Origin: CAYRHN01 sp964424115
Lineage (GTDB): Bacteria; Chloroflexota; Anaerolineae; Anaerolineales; Anaerolineaceae
DNA length: 64,000 nt
Direction of reading: 5' to 3'
NCBI GenBank assembly: GCA_964424115.1
Contig: CAYRHN010000006.1
Location: 124,001-188,000 of the forward strand
Position numbers and translations under genes: made by a program. The notes under the pieces were generated by a model. The model saw nothing but the letters and a program-made list of their open reading frames with translations, was not told the origin of the DNA and ran no database searches. Shown here one piece after another: positions 8,200 to 17,551 of this stretch (position 1 is its first letter; every line of letters begins with the position of its first letter).

Positions 8200-8694
8200 A
8201 TGCCGCTGCTGCAGGTTTTCCGCACGATGGTGGATTACAACTACGCTCTGTTTGACCGGGTATGGGAAAGCATGCTGACCCTCAGCGAGGAGCAGTTCAC
8301 CCGCGAGGTGGATTACTCGCAAGGTTCGCTGCGCAACCAGATCGTGCACGTGGCGGGGGTGGACGGACGCTGGCTGCGCGGGCTGAAAGGGCTGCCCAAT
8401 CCGCGTAATTTCAATCCCCTTGCGCAGGATTATCCCGGCCTGGAGGCGGCCCATGCGCTGTGGAACCGCGTGGCGGGTGAAGTGCGCGGGTATGTGCTGA
8501 CGCTGGATGAGCAGCTGCTGGCCGCCAAGGCGCCGGAGATAGATGAACCCGCCTGGCAGATCCTTGCCCACCTGGTCAATCACGGCACCGACCACCGCGC
8601 ACAGATGCTGCGCCAGCTGTATGACCTGGGCGCGCCGACCTTCCCGCAGGATTTGATCTTTTATTTATGGGAGCAGACCGCAGGAAAGATGTGA
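8200..8694 (+). CDS. DinB family protein
   Basis: 164-residue four-helix bundle protein. The metal triad of the DinB/YfiT superfamily is visible as His50 (IVHVAGVDGRW) and His128/His132 in LVNHGTDHRAQ. Members include thiol transferases and damage-induced proteins of unknown activity. AAGGAGGT precedes the ATG at good spacing. It follows the ChbG-type deacetylase closely. Confidence 0.8.
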   Translation: MPLLQVFRTMVDYNYALFDRVWESMLTLSEEQFTREVDYSQGSLRNQIVHVAGVDGRWLRGLKGLPNPRNFNPLAQDYPGLEAAHALWNRVAGEVRGYVLTLDEQLLAAKAPEIDEPAWQILAHLVNHGTDHRAQMLRQLYDLGAPTFPQDLIFYLWEQTAGKM

Positions 8695-8816
8695 ATTTTT
8701 AAAATTATGCTATACTAATTTAACCTTGCAGGCATTGTCTTCTTAAAACCTTTTTTTGCACGCCAGTTTGTCCTTTATTTGAGGAGGGGAACAGGTGCCC
8801 CTATCCAAGGAGTGCA

Positions 8817-10475
8817 TTGAACGATTCGTACCAGTTTGGGCTTTATAGCATCATCCTGATCCTGACCACCCTGGTGGCAGTCTGCACAGCCTGGGTTGCC
8901 TGGCAGCGCCAGCGCTTGCCGGGCGGGCGTTACCTGGCCTTTTTGCAGATGGCGGCCGCGCTGTGGGGGCTGGGGGCGATCTTTGAGGCGGCTGCCGTGG
9001 ATAAGCTCAACAAGGTGATGTGGGCGGTCTTTTCCTATCCCGGGGTGGCCTTTTGCACATTGTTCTACTTCCTCTTTGTCTGGGATTATACCCAGCAGCA
9101 GCCGCGCATGAAGCTGGGCGCCATCGCCCTGCTGTGTATCGAGCCGCTGCTGACCACCATCGTAGCGATCACTAACGGAAGCCACGGCCTGCTCTGGCAG
9201 AATGTGTTCATCCAAGACGGCACCAACATCGGCATCTTTGTGCGCGGGCCGTATTATTATTTCCACCTGGCCTATGCTTACGGGCTGATGCTGATCGCCA
9301 GCGTGATCTTCTGGCGCTATCTGCTGCGCTTTCCGCCATTTTATTCGACTCAGACGGTGGTGATGGCGACGGCCTCGGTGCTGCCGATCCTGGGCAGCTT
9401 GATGTATATCACCGGCATTAACCCCTTCCCCGGCCTGGATCTGACGCCGGTGGGCTTCGGCCTTTCGGGGGTGGTGACGATCGTGGGCATCCTCAAGTAC
9501 CGCATCCTGGATATTTCGCCCATCTCCTCCGACCAGCTGGTGCAGAACATCCCGGATGGGGTGCTGGTGCTGGATTCGCAGAGCAAGATCGTGCAGATAA
9601 ACGCTGCCGCCCAGCACATGCTGGCCAAGTCGACCGGTTCGCTGGTGGGCAAGAATTCCCGCGAGGTGTTGATCAACCTGCCGGTGCAGGCGCTCAAGCC
9701 GGAGATGACCATTCCTTCCTCGATCGAGATGCTGCTGGACTGGTACGAGTCGCGCTATGTGGATGTGCGCATCACCCCGCTCAGCGACCGGCGCGGGCGC
9801 TCGATGGGGCGGCTGATCCTGCTGCGGGATGTCTCGCTGCGCAAACGCTCGGAAGAGGAACTGCGCCGCGCCAACGAACGCCTGACCACCCAGCTGGCGC
9901 AGATCGAGCAGCTGCAAGCGCGCCTGCGCGATGAGGCGGTGCATGACCCCCTGACCGGGGCTTACAACCGGCGCTTCCTGGAGCAGATTCTGACCCAGGA
10001 GCTGCTGGTCTCGGAGACGCAGCGGCGCGCCTTGAGCCTGGCCATGATGGACATCGATCACTTCAAGATGCTGAATGATACCCTCGGGCATAAGGCTGGC
10101 GACATGGTGCTGCAGCAGCTGACCGAGGTGCTAAAGAACAATACCCGCCACACGGATGTGGTCTGCCGCTACGGCGGGGACGAGTTCGTGGTGGTGCTGC
10201 CGGGCGCAAATGTGGAAGTGGCCACCCGGCGGGCGGAGAGCTGGCGGCAGAATTTTGAGAAGATCATGCCGTCCTTTGACGGACGGCCCTACCGGGTGAC
10301 GCTCTCGATCGGGGTGGTGGAATATCCCACCCACGGCACGGATGCGGAAGCCATCCTGCGCATGGCCGACCGGTCGATGTACGCCTCCAAGGACGCGGGC
10401 GGGAACAGCGTGATGGTGGCAGGGCGGAAAAATCCCCCCGCCGCGGAAGAGACGCCTTCCAGGCCAAGAGGATAA
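8817..10475 (+). CDS. 7TM-PAS-GGDEF diguanylate cyclase
   Basis: 552 residues, membrane bound. Residues 1-225 hold about seven helices of the histidine-kinase N-terminal 7TM type. A PAS-like domain (about 233-340; QNIPDGVLVLDSQSKIVQINAA), a short coiled coil (about 345-378) and a GGDEF domain follow. The active site GGDEF is at 453-457, and the product-inhibition site RHTD lies at 444-447, exactly five residues upstream, so both are intact. It should make cyclic di-GMP in response to a membrane or PAS signal. The start is TTG at 8817, supported by AAGGAG 4 bases upstream; no ATG is available nearby. Confidence 0.9.
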   Translation: MNDSYQFGLYSIILILTTLVAVCTAWVAWQRQRLPGGRYLAFLQMAAALWGLGAIFEAAAVDKLNKVMWAVFSYPGVAFCTLFYFLFVWDYTQQQPRMKLGAIALLCIEPLLTTIVAITNGSHGLLWQNVFIQDGTNIGIFVRGPYYYFHLAYAYGLMLIASVIFWRYLLRFPPFYSTQTVVMATASVLPILGSLMYITGINPFPGLDLTPVGFGLSGVVTIVGILKYRILDISPISSDQLVQNIPDGVLVLDSQSKIVQINAAAQHMLAKSTGSLVGKNSREVLINLPVQALKPEMTIPSSIEMLLDWYESRYVDVRITPLSDRRGRSMGRLILLRDVSLRKRSEEELRRANERLTTQLAQIEQLQARLRDEAVHDPLTGAYNRRFLEQILTQELLVSETQRRALSLAMMDIDHFKMLNDTLGHKAGDMVLQQLTEVLKNNTRHTDVVCRYGGDEFVVVLPGANVEVATRRAESWRQNFEKIMPSFDGRPYRVTLSIGVVEYPTHGTDAEAILRMADRSMYASKDAGGNSVMVAGRKNPPAAEETPSRPRG

Positions 10476-10534
10476 AGAAAATTTTACGGGATGGCGGCGT
10501 ATGCGCTGTTCACCCACTCAAAAAAGGAGAATCA

Positions 10535-10870
10535 ATGAAAACAGCCAGTGGTTTGGAGTACGTGGAAATTGTGGCCGGGACCGGCGCGCAGGCAATGGCC
10601 GGCAAGATGGTCAAGGTGCATTACACCGGCAAGTTCCCGGATGGCAAGGTGTTCGACAGTTCCATCCCGCGCGGCGAGCCGCTGGAGTTCCGCCTGGGGG
10701 TGGGGCAGGTGATCAAGGGCTGGGACGAGGGCATTGCGTTGATGAAGGTGGGCGGCAAGGCCACCCTCACCATCCCGCCGCAGTTGGGTTACGGGTCGCG
10801 CGGCGCAGGCGGCGTGATCCCGCCCAACGCCACGCTGGTCTTCGATGTGGAACTGGTGGGCGTTAAATAA
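10535..10870 (+). CDS. FKBP-type peptidyl-prolyl cis-trans isomerase
   Basis: 111 residues, the minimal FKBP domain. Family signatures are VKVHYTGKFPDGKVFDSS, FRLGVGQVIKGWDEG and GYGSRGAGGVIPPNATLVFDVEL. The active-site aromatic and Asp residues all appear present. There is no signal peptide, so it is a cytoplasmic folding catalyst. AAAAAGGAG lies before the ATG. Confidence 0.95.
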   Translation: MKTASGLEYVEIVAGTGAQAMAGKMVKVHYTGKFPDGKVFDSSIPRGEPLEFRLGVGQVIKGWDEGIALMKVGGKATLTIPPQLGYGSRGAGGVIPPNATLVFDVELVGVK

Positions 10871-10968
10871 AATCTTTCACCACAGATCCACACAGATGAA
10901 CCCAGATCAGGGATTACGCCTGATGTGAATTTGACCCTACAGGATACGCGCCGAAACAAATATCTTAG

Positions 10969-11094
10969 GTAGGGGCGTCACGCCGTGCTGAATCAGAAGG
11001 GAACGACCGCAGCAGAGTGACGCCCGTTATGGGTCCGCGGGCGGGGCTTGGTTAACTAGTCATCCTCTCGCGGAACATGGCGCCCCGCCCCTAC
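10969..11094. repeat. GTAGGGGCG-type repeat, copy 3 (full length)
   Basis: The most complete copy: GTAGGGGCGTCACGCC at the left and GGCGCCCCGCCCCTAC at the right, as inverted ends. Internal blocks are GCAGCAGAGTGACGCCCG and GCGGGCGGGGCTTGGTTAAC. Confidence 0.75.
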
Positions 11095-11152
11095 AATCAG
11101 GGTCTTTTATACCCCGGCGACCGAAGAATCTACACGGCTTTGCAGAAGTCTG

Positions 11153-11270
11153 GTAGGGACGCGCCGCCATGTTGGTTTGGAAGGTAATGAACGCAGCAAA
11201 GGTGCGCCCGCCGAGAATGCGGTTCGCGGGCGGGGCTTGGTTAACCGGTCATCCTTTCGCGGAAAAGGCG
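11153..11270. repeat. GTAGGGGCG-type repeat, copy 4
   Basis: Left end GTAGGGACGCGCCGCC. It shares GCGGGCGGGGCTTGGTTAAC and a CATCCT block with copy 3; the right end is degraded. Confidence 0.7.
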
Positions 11271-11308
11271 TACGCGAAGGGTCTCCGCGCAACTGCCCCT
11301 CTAAAAAT

Positions 11309-12721
11309 TCAGCGTCGGATGAAGGGCAGGTAGATGCCACAGTCGTTGAAGCTGATCCAGACGGTATGGGAGGATTGCAGGTACGGGTTGATGTCGGCTA
11401 TCCAGCCGCCCACCAGGTAATGATCGCTGGCGGCCATGTCCATACCCTCCGCGCCGGAGTTGGATTCTGCCACCTTGCCCGGAGCGCCTTTGAAGTATTC
11501 GGCGATGCTGTAGGTATACACGTCGCCGTAGGTGGTGGTGTTGATCTTTTTGCGCCAGCCGAGGACAAAGAAGTTGTTGGCATGTGCGCTGTCGGTCAGG
11601 CTGACCACCTGCGGCGCGACGTCGTCGTCGCTGTTATCGTTGGTGGCGCGGTAGGTGGCGTAGATGCCCGTGCTGAAGCGGTAATCAACCTGAAAGACCT
11701 CCTCGCCCGCGGTCACGGCGTTGTTGGTGGCAGAAAAGACCACGTATACCAGGTCGCCAGTCTTGGCGGCGGTCAGGCTGGGTTCGCTGGACAGCCACCA
11801 GGGATTGTAAGTGGTATCTAACAGACTGGTGATGGTGGAGCCGCTGAGGCAATTCACGGTGCAAACCCACAGGCGGATGTTATCGCCGGTGATCTTTTCA
11901 TCTTTGACGATGCCCGGATTCTTGCTGTAGGCCACATAGACATGCGTATTGGTGGGGTCCACCGCGATATGGGGTTTGCCCAACCCGCTGGCGGTCTGGA
12001 TGGTTTGCAGCTGGCCGATCATGTCCGTATCGGTGTCGATGTTGCTGGTGAAATGGATGGATTGGGTGCTCTCGGTCGGCCAGGTGCGCCAGGTGACGAA
12101 CAATTTGCCGGCCGAGGAAACCGCGATGTCGAAGCTGCTGCGGTGGACCGTATCGCTGGCGGGAAAGTCGCTGGCCCAGCCGGCGGTGTCATCCAGGATG
12201 TTCAACTGGCGGTAGCGCAGGGCAGAACCCTGGTCGTTGACCACCTCCCAAACGACATAGACGTAATAGCCGTTGGCGGCGACGTGGGGGATGCCGTGGG
12301 TGATGTAGCTGGGGTCGATGAAATTCAGCGAATTGACTCCCGGCTTGACCCAGGAGGTCGTGGCGGTGACAGGAGGGCTGTCGGTGACCTTGTTGACCAC
12401 GATGTAAGCCTGCCCGGAGGGATCCACGGCGATATCCGGGGCAGCATAGGAGTACCCGGCGGCGGGGGTGTAGGTGTTGTGGATGCCGCCCGGGTAGGTC
12501 TGGTAGACCAGGATGCAGTCCTCCATCGTGCCGACGGGACATTCGATGCTGGCGATATGTTTGACCCCTTGAGGGTCGATCGCCACGGCGAACTGGATCA
12601 CCTCGTTGAGATGATCGGAGAGCGGCAGAGCCACGGGGTAAGCGGGATGGTCAAGCGGGTCATTACAGGCAGCCAGGATCAGCACCAACAAGACGGCTGA
12701 AAGTCGGATTATTATGCGCAT
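11309..12721 (-). CDS. Secreted lipoprotein with C-terminal LPFIRR tail
   Basis: 470 residues. The N-terminus is a lipoprotein signal (LLVLILAAC, Cys19), so the protein should be lipidated outside the membrane. The body shows repeated strand motifs such as HIAVDPTNTHVYVAY and HVAANGYYVYVVW, like the blades of a sialidase/BNR-type beta-propeller. It ends in CGIYLPFIRR. That tail recurs, with variation, in seven other exported proteins of this window. The start at 12721 follows AAAAAGGAG and gives the lipobox; longer in-frame starts would spoil it. No enzymatic residues recognised. Confidence 0.8.
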   Translation of the reverse strand: MRIIIRLSAVLLVLILAACNDPLDHPAYPVALPLSDHLNEVIQFAVAIDPQGVKHIASIECPVGTMEDCILVYQTYPGGIHNTYTPAAGYSYAAPDIAVDPSGQAYIVVNKVTDSPPVTATTSWVKPGVNSLNFIDPSYITHGIPHVAANGYYVYVVWEVVNDQGSALRYRQLNILDDTAGWASDFPASDTVHRSSFDIAVSSAGKLFVTWRTWPTESTQSIHFTSNIDTDTDMIGQLQTIQTASGLGKPHIAVDPTNTHVYVAYSKNPGIVKDEKITGDNIRLWVCTVNCLSGSTITSLLDTTYNPWWLSSEPSLTAAKTGDLVYVVFSATNNAVTAGEEVFQVDYRFSTGIYATYRATNDNSDDDVAPQVVSLTDSAHANNFFVLGWRKKINTTTYGDVYTYSIAEYFKGAPGKVAESNSGAEGMDMAASDHYLVGGWIADINPYLQSSHTVWISFNDCGIYLPFIRR

Positions 12722-12806
12722 TGCGGCTCCTTTTTGGAAAGGGAGAAGGTCCTTAATTCCATTATAGGGTTGCGGAGGAAAAAAACAAGTCCAGGGAGTA
12801 GGAAAC

Positions 12807-12879
12807 CGCAGATGAATAAAAATGAACGCAGATAAGATCTTGAGAATTATCTGCGTACATCCCATTCATCCGCGGTTCA
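12807..12879. repeat. ACAGAT/GCGGAT family palindrome
   Basis: Left arm ACCGCAGATGAAT...GAACGCAGAT, right arm ATCTGCGTACATCCCATTCATCCGCGGTT, forming a long imperfect hairpin. Confidence 0.75.
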
Positions 12880-12899
12880 CGCCCGGGCTTCGCCAGAAC

Positions 12900-12928
12900 T
12901 TTACAGGCCGGGCAAGCTATGCTAATAT
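12900..12928 (+). promoter_or_regulatory. Predicted promoter giving a near-leaderless transcript
   Basis: TTTACA, 17-base spacer, TAATAT; the ATG of the ATPase gene lies only 9 bases after the -10 box and no Shine-Dalgarno is present. Confidence 0.5.
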
Positions 12929-12937
12929 CCTCTGCGT

Positions 12938-13768
12938 ATGATCCACCTGCGCTCCGTGACCCTGCGCCCCCGGGAGGAGGATGCCCCGCCCGAGGGCTTC
13001 CCCTTCAACCTGCCCATCCTGCGCGGGCTGGAGGAGCTGGCCTTTACCACCCCGGTGACCTTCCTGGTGGGGGAGAACGGCACGGGAAAATCGACCCTGC
13101 TGGAGGCGCTGGCCTGCGCGGTGGGCTCGGTGGTGGTGGGCAGCGAAAACCTGCGCACGGACCCCTCGCTGGCGGCGGTGCGGCGCCTGGCGCAGCAGAT
13201 GCGCCTGGCCTGGAGCAAGCGCACCCACAAGGGCTTTTTCCTGCGCGCCGAGGATTTCTTCGGCTACGCCAAAAAGATGGCCCAGACGCGCCAGGAACTG
13301 GAGCAGGATTACCGGGCAGTGGAGCGGGATTACCGCGGGCGCTCGGCGATGGCAGCCGACCTGGCGCGCATGCCCTATGCGCGCGAATTGAACGACATGC
13401 AGCGCCGCTACGGCGACGGGCTGGATGCCGCCTCGCACGGCGAGAGCTTCATGGCGCTCTTCCAGTCCCGCTTCGTGCCGGAGGGGTTGTACCTGCTGGA
13501 CGAGCCGGAGGCGCCGCTCTCGCCCATCCGCCAGCTGGCCTTCCTGGCGGCCCTGCAGCGCATGGTGGCGCAGCAGGCGCAGTTCATCATCGCCACCCAC
13601 TCGCCGATCCTGATGGCCTTCCCGGGCGCGTCCATCCTGTGCTTCGACGGCACGGGCATCCACCCCGCGGAGTACGGCGAGCTGGAGCATGTGCGCCTGA
13701 CGCGCGATTTTTTGAACAACCCGCAGGCCTACCTGGGACCGCTGCTGAACGGGGACGTAGAGTTTTAA
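12938..13768 (+). CDS. AAA/ABC-type ATPase (SMC-like, single domain)
   Basis: 276 residues. Walker A is GENGTGKST at 45-53. The ABC-like signature SHGES is at 166-170, Walker B LYLLDEPE at 184-191, and the switch histidine lies in ATHSP at 219-223. The insert between Walker A and the signature is short, so no long coiled coil is present. Such proteins resemble the predicted ATP-binding proteins related to RecF/SMC and OLD-type ATPases, without a nuclease domain. No partner gene is adjacent on the same strand; a caspase-like gene converges on it. Function unknown beyond ATP hydrolysis. Confidence 0.85.
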   Translation: MIHLRSVTLRPREEDAPPEGFPFNLPILRGLEELAFTTPVTFLVGENGTGKSTLLEALACAVGSVVVGSENLRTDPSLAAVRRLAQQMRLAWSKRTHKGFFLRAEDFFGYAKKMAQTRQELEQDYRAVERDYRGRSAMAADLARMPYARELNDMQRRYGDGLDAASHGESFMALFQSRFVPEGLYLLDEPEAPLSPIRQLAFLAALQRMVAQQAQFIIATHSPILMAFPGASILCFDGTGIHPAEYGELEHVRLTRDFLNNPQAYLGPLLNGDVEF

Positions 13769-13843
13769 CCGCGGATGAAAGGGATGAACGCAAATCATCC
13801 AAGATAAATTTATCTGCGTTCATCTGCGTTTATCCGCGGTTAA
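13769..13843. repeat. GCGGAT family palindrome between convergent genes
   Basis: CCGCGGATGAAAGGGATGAACGCAAAT pairs with ATCTGCGTTCATCTGCGTTTATCCGCGG. It could act as a two-way transcription end. Confidence 0.75.
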
Positions 13844-13870
13844 ATTATTCTTTTCTCCGCAATGGTGCCG

Positions 13871-15289
13871 CTACCGGTTCACCGGCTTGAAGGTCTTCCT
13901 CCCGCGCGCCTTCTGGGCGATCTTGCGGAAGACCTCGCTGATGCCCTGGATGGGGTTGGCAAAGGTGGCGGCGGCAACCTCGAAGATGTCCGGCGCCATG
14001 GCCTTGAGCATCTCGAACAGGTTCTTGATCTCTTCCGGCTTGCCCTGCTCGCCCTGCTGGGCCTGCTCTTCCAGCTGCTGCACCACCGGGGTCAGCACGG
14101 CCTGCTTGACCTTCGACTTTTCCTGCTTCACCAGGCCGTAGAGGATGGCAAAGGCCTCGGCCAGGTCCTGCGGGCGGGCGCCCTCGATCTTGTCGCGCCC
14201 GCTGAAATCGCCGCCGGTCTGGATGGTGGTGGAACCGGCCCCTTCGCCGATATTCACGCCGGAGGAGTTGGTGATGTTGCCGACGGTGATATTGTGGTCG
14301 CCGACCACGTTGTGGTTGCCGGTGATGATGGTGCTGCCGCTGACATTCCCGCCCACCGCCACGCTGCCCCGCCCGCTGGCATGGGTGGAGGTCTTCTTCG
14401 TTTCAGCCGGCTTTTCCCCGGCCTCTTCGCGCTGGACAGCCGCCCAGCCGCCGGGCGGCAGGCCTTTGCCGCCGCGCAGGACCGCCACGGGGAAGTCCTC
14501 GGTCTTGAAGTCGAAGTTGGGGGTCTGCTCGGCGTTGCACTCGCGCCGCACCGTCTGCGGCACGGCCTGGCTGAGATAGCCCATCAGGTCGGAGAGCCTG
14601 ACCAGCGTTTCGCCTTCGCGGCTGCCCGCCCCCTGCAGGGCTTCGATCAGGTGGAAGGTGTAGGCGCTCATCGAGCCGTCCGCGCGCACCCAGGAGGACT
14701 GGGAGCCGGAGGAGGAGGTGAAGACCGCCCGGCCTTCGCCCTGGGCCAGCTCCTGGGAGATGCCCTTGGGCAGCGCGGCGGCGGCAAAACCCTCCGGTAC
14801 GGCGGATTCGGCCTGGCCCTTGGCCTTGCCTTTGCCCTTGGAGGTGGTCATGCCCGCCGCGTGGCAGGAATCCAGGATCACCAGCAGACGTTTGGCCTTG
14901 ACCGCGCGCAGGGCCTCGGTCAGGTCGCCCGAGGAGAGGGCGGTCTTGGATGGACGCAGCGGGCTGGTGTCGGAGGGGATCAGGTAGTAGTTGCCGCTGG
15001 CGTCGTCCAGCCAGCCGTGCCCGGAGTAGAACACCACCACGGTCGCCTCGGCATCTTTGGCGGCGCATTCCTTTAACCAGGCCAGCCCGTCCAGGATCTT
15101 GCGCCGGGCGGCGGTCTTGTCCTTCAGCAGGCGGATCTGTTTGGGCGGGTAGGCGCACAGGGCCGGGTCGGCCAGCACGCCGCGCACGGCCGCGGCATCC
15201 TGCACCGTGGCCGGCAGCGACCAGCGCTCATAATCGCACGCGCCGACGCCGATGATCAGGGCGTATCCGTGGGAAAAGGTCTCAGGCAT
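13871..15289 (-). CDS. Caspase-like (C14) protease with Gly-rich repeat and helical C-terminal domain
   Basis: 472 residues. The N-terminal half is a caspase fold: YALIIGVGACDY at the start, catalytic His91 in YSGHG and catalytic Cys142 in ILDSCHAAG. A glycine-rich segment with short beta-repeats (about 310-375; SVAVGGNVSGSTIITG, GNHNVVGDHNITVGN) follows. A helical end (about 380-472) is related in style to domains attached to bacterial caspases and NACHT proteins. Such architecture often belongs to signalling or programmed-death systems, but here no such partner is visible. GGAGGTGA precedes the ATG. No signal peptide, so cytoplasmic. Confidence 0.85.
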   Translation of the reverse strand: MPETFSHGYALIIGVGACDYERWSLPATVQDAAAVRGVLADPALCAYPPKQIRLLKDKTAARRKILDGLAWLKECAAKDAEATVVVFYSGHGWLDDASGNYYLIPSDTSPLRPSKTALSSGDLTEALRAVKAKRLLVILDSCHAAGMTTSKGKGKAKGQAESAVPEGFAAAALPKGISQELAQGEGRAVFTSSSGSQSSWVRADGSMSAYTFHLIEALQGAGSREGETLVRLSDLMGYLSQAVPQTVRRECNAEQTPNFDFKTEDFPVAVLRGGKGLPPGGWAAVQREEAGEKPAETKKTSTHASGRGSVAVGGNVSGSTIITGNHNVVGDHNITVGNITNSSGVNIGEGAGSTTIQTGGDFSGRDKIEGARPQDLAEAFAILYGLVKQEKSKVKQAVLTPVVQQLEEQAQQGEQGKPEEIKNLFEMLKAMAPDIFEVAAATFANPIQGISEVFRKIAQKARGRKTFKPVNR

Positions 15290-15336
15290 GGGTCACCTCC
15301 AAAAAGGGGAACTAAAAATATTGTAGCACAGGATGC

Positions 15337-17322
15337 CTACAAAAAAGCTCCCCACTGCAAATACAGCCAGGCCAGGCCAAGCAGGCTGAGCGCCAGGAGG
15401 GTGTATTGCACCCGCGCCCCGGCCGTCCAGGTGCGCGACTTCCACAGCCAGGCGCACAACCCGGCGACAGCCAGCGCCAGCAGGGCGGCGATCCACGGCA
15501 GCCAGAAGAGCGGCCGGGCCGATGCAGGCACGCCAAAGGCGACCATGAAGGTGTCGGCGGTAAGGGTCTGGAAGCCGACCGCCACCAGCCCGCCCAGGAA
15601 GAGCAGGTTGACCAGCACGCCCAATCCGCTCACCCACCTGGCGGCCCGCGCAGGCGCAGGGGAAGCAGCGGCGGGGGCTCTGCGCTTCAACAGGGCGCGC
15701 AGGCCGCGCAGCAGGATCAAGAGCGCCTCCACCAGCAGGAAGACCAGGCATACGCCGAGCAGGATGAGTTGGAAGGGGCTGCTGCCGCCCAGGACGCGCT
15801 GGGAGAAGAGGTAGAGGGTGGGGGTGGGGTAAAGCTGGCCGGGGGTGTAGAAGCGCACCGGCTGGATGCTGGCGATGCAGGAGGTGTCCGGGGCGCGGGT
15901 GGGGTCGTCGAAGAACTGGCGCATGACGCTGTCGGCGCAGGGGGTGAAGGAGACGGCGTGCGAGCGGGCCGGGAAAACGTAATAGAAGCGGTTGGAAAGG
16001 TGCGGGGCGGTCAGGTCGGCGGTGGTATCAGGTGGGGTGATCGGGTCCAGCGCACCGGCCAGCAACAGGGTAGGAATGCTGCTCTCCACCGGCAAATATT
16101 CTGCCGGATCGGGGCTGCCTGCGCCCCATACGGCGCACACGGCGCGCAGGGCGCGGAAGAGGGTGAAGTGCGCCAGCTGCGGGTAATTGGCGCCCAGCTG
16201 TGCGGACAGGTCGGGGTCATCCATTCCGGCCCGGTCGTAGCACTCCACCGAGTAATACATACCGTTGGCGATGGAGGTAGTGAAGGCCTGCACGGCCATA
16301 TCCAGCAGCGGCATCAGCACAGCGCTGTTGCCCCTTTCCAGGTTCTCGATCATAAAGGGAATGTAGGGGATGATCTCCACCGTGTACATGCCGAAATAGA
16401 TCAGCTCGGCCACGTCTCCGCCAGTCATTTGCAGCGAGACGGTCTCGTGAGTGTCGGCGCGGGTGAGGGTGATCGGGATAGGAGATGCGTCCAGGCGCGC
16501 GACCAGGGCATAGAAGCGCTCGCGCAGGTCCGGATAGGCGGCCTGGCAGGCGGGATCGGCCTGGCAGGCGGCGAAGACGCGGTCAAAAGCCCGCCCGGCT
16601 TCGTAGACCGGCATGACCAGGCTGTTGTACTCCGGCGGGTAGACCGAATCCAGCACCACGGCGCGGATGCCCGTTGGGTCAGCGCGCATGGCCTCCAGCG
16701 CGGCGCGTGTGCCGTAAGAGACGCCGTACAGGTTCCACTGGCGGATGCCCAGCGCCTGGCGCAGGTCTTTCAGGTCGGCGGCGATGGCATCGCTGTTGTA
16801 GGCCGAAAGGTCCACCCCGGCGGCGGCCAGGCGGTCGCGGCAGCGCGCGGCGGCCCCGGCTTCATCGGCGATCTCGGCTTCGAAGCCAAGATCGCGCTGG
16901 AAGTTGAGAATGCCAACCTCGACCACTTCCGGGCAGGTCAGGTAGGGGTCGGAGTAGTGCGTGCCACGTTGCTCAAAGAGGATGATGTCGCGCTGCTCGC
17001 GCAGCGGGCTGCTGGCCCAGAAACCGGCCGATTCGAGCGCGCTGGCGCCCGGTCCGCCTTCCAGGTAGACGATCGGGTCGGGTTGGGGGGAGGGTGAAGT
17101 GGATCTTATGATCACCACCGCCACGCGGATGGTGCGGCCGGCGGGGTTGGCGCGGTTCTCTGCCACCACCAGGTTGCCGCACACCGTTCCATCCGGCACG
17201 GCGACCGGGCAGGGGGCGGCCTCAAAGTAGGGCGGCTGGGGGGTGGTTTGGGTGGGGAGGGACGGCGCGCCGGTCAGCAGGCTGGCTGAAAGGCAAAAGA
17301 GGAGCAAGAGCGAACGCAGCAT
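15337..17322 (-). CDS. S33-type alpha/beta hydrolase (TAP-like) with C-terminal membrane helices
   Basis: 661 residues. A signal peptide (1-20) precedes a secreted hydrolase domain of the tripeptidyl-aminopeptidase/proline-iminopeptidase group. It has EGGPGAS, the nucleophile Ser202 in GVSYG, the acid in AGALDPITP and the histidine in ARSHAV. After about residue 515 come about four membrane helices with short charged loops (LLKRR), which are unusual for TAP enzymes and should hold the catalytic domain on the outer face of the membrane. Likely role: trimming of peptides outside the cell. The stop is 47 bases from the caspase gene start, so they may be co-transcribed. Confidence 0.85.
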   Translation of the reverse strand: MLRSLLLLFCLSASLLTGAPSLPTQTTPQPPYFEAAPCPVAVPDGTVCGNLVVAENRANPAGRTIRVAVVIIRSTSPSPQPDPIVYLEGGPGASALESAGFWASSPLREQRDIILFEQRGTHYSDPYLTCPEVVEVGILNFQRDLGFEAEIADEAGAAARCRDRLAAAGVDLSAYNSDAIAADLKDLRQALGIRQWNLYGVSYGTRAALEAMRADPTGIRAVVLDSVYPPEYNSLVMPVYEAGRAFDRVFAACQADPACQAAYPDLRERFYALVARLDASPIPITLTRADTHETVSLQMTGGDVAELIYFGMYTVEIIPYIPFMIENLERGNSAVLMPLLDMAVQAFTTSIANGMYYSVECYDRAGMDDPDLSAQLGANYPQLAHFTLFRALRAVCAVWGAGSPDPAEYLPVESSIPTLLLAGALDPITPPDTTADLTAPHLSNRFYYVFPARSHAVSFTPCADSVMRQFFDDPTRAPDTSCIASIQPVRFYTPGQLYPTPTLYLFSQRVLGGSSPFQLILLGVCLVFLLVEALLILLRGLRALLKRRAPAAASPAPARAARWVSGLGVLVNLLFLGGLVAVGFQTLTADTFMVAFGVPASARPLFWLPWIAALLALAVAGLCAWLWKSRTWTAGARVQYTLLALSLLGLAWLYLQWGAFL

Positions 17323-17551
17323 AGGGAACCTCGGAGGATGATTAAAAGAGGATCACGACACATACGAAATACGCGAAAATTCTTGGCAGGTATATTCTTT
17401 ATTAAACACGGATGGTACGGATTAAAGGGATCTTCACGGAATTCCTGGGGAAAAGGATGTTGCTATTATAGCAGGGGAGGAGATCTGGCGATGCCTGTTT
17501 TGCAGCCCAAAACGTCTTTTTTCTTTTTGCAATTTGTTGTATATTGGTCTT

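Larger units (their letters stand above)
10871..11308. other. Repeat-filled intergenic region
   Basis: Contains a half ACAGAT element (about 10878-10912) and two GTAGGGGCG elements (10969-11094 and 11153-11270). No gene is supported. Confidence 0.7.

Noticed and set aside
8775..10091. 438-codon minus-strand frame
   Set aside because: Shadow of the diguanylate cyclase; His/Gln-rich composition typical of antisense frames in GC-rich DNA.
12938..13768. Part of an OLD-nuclease/Gabija-type defence system
   Set aside because: No TOPRIM domain and no helicase partner are present.
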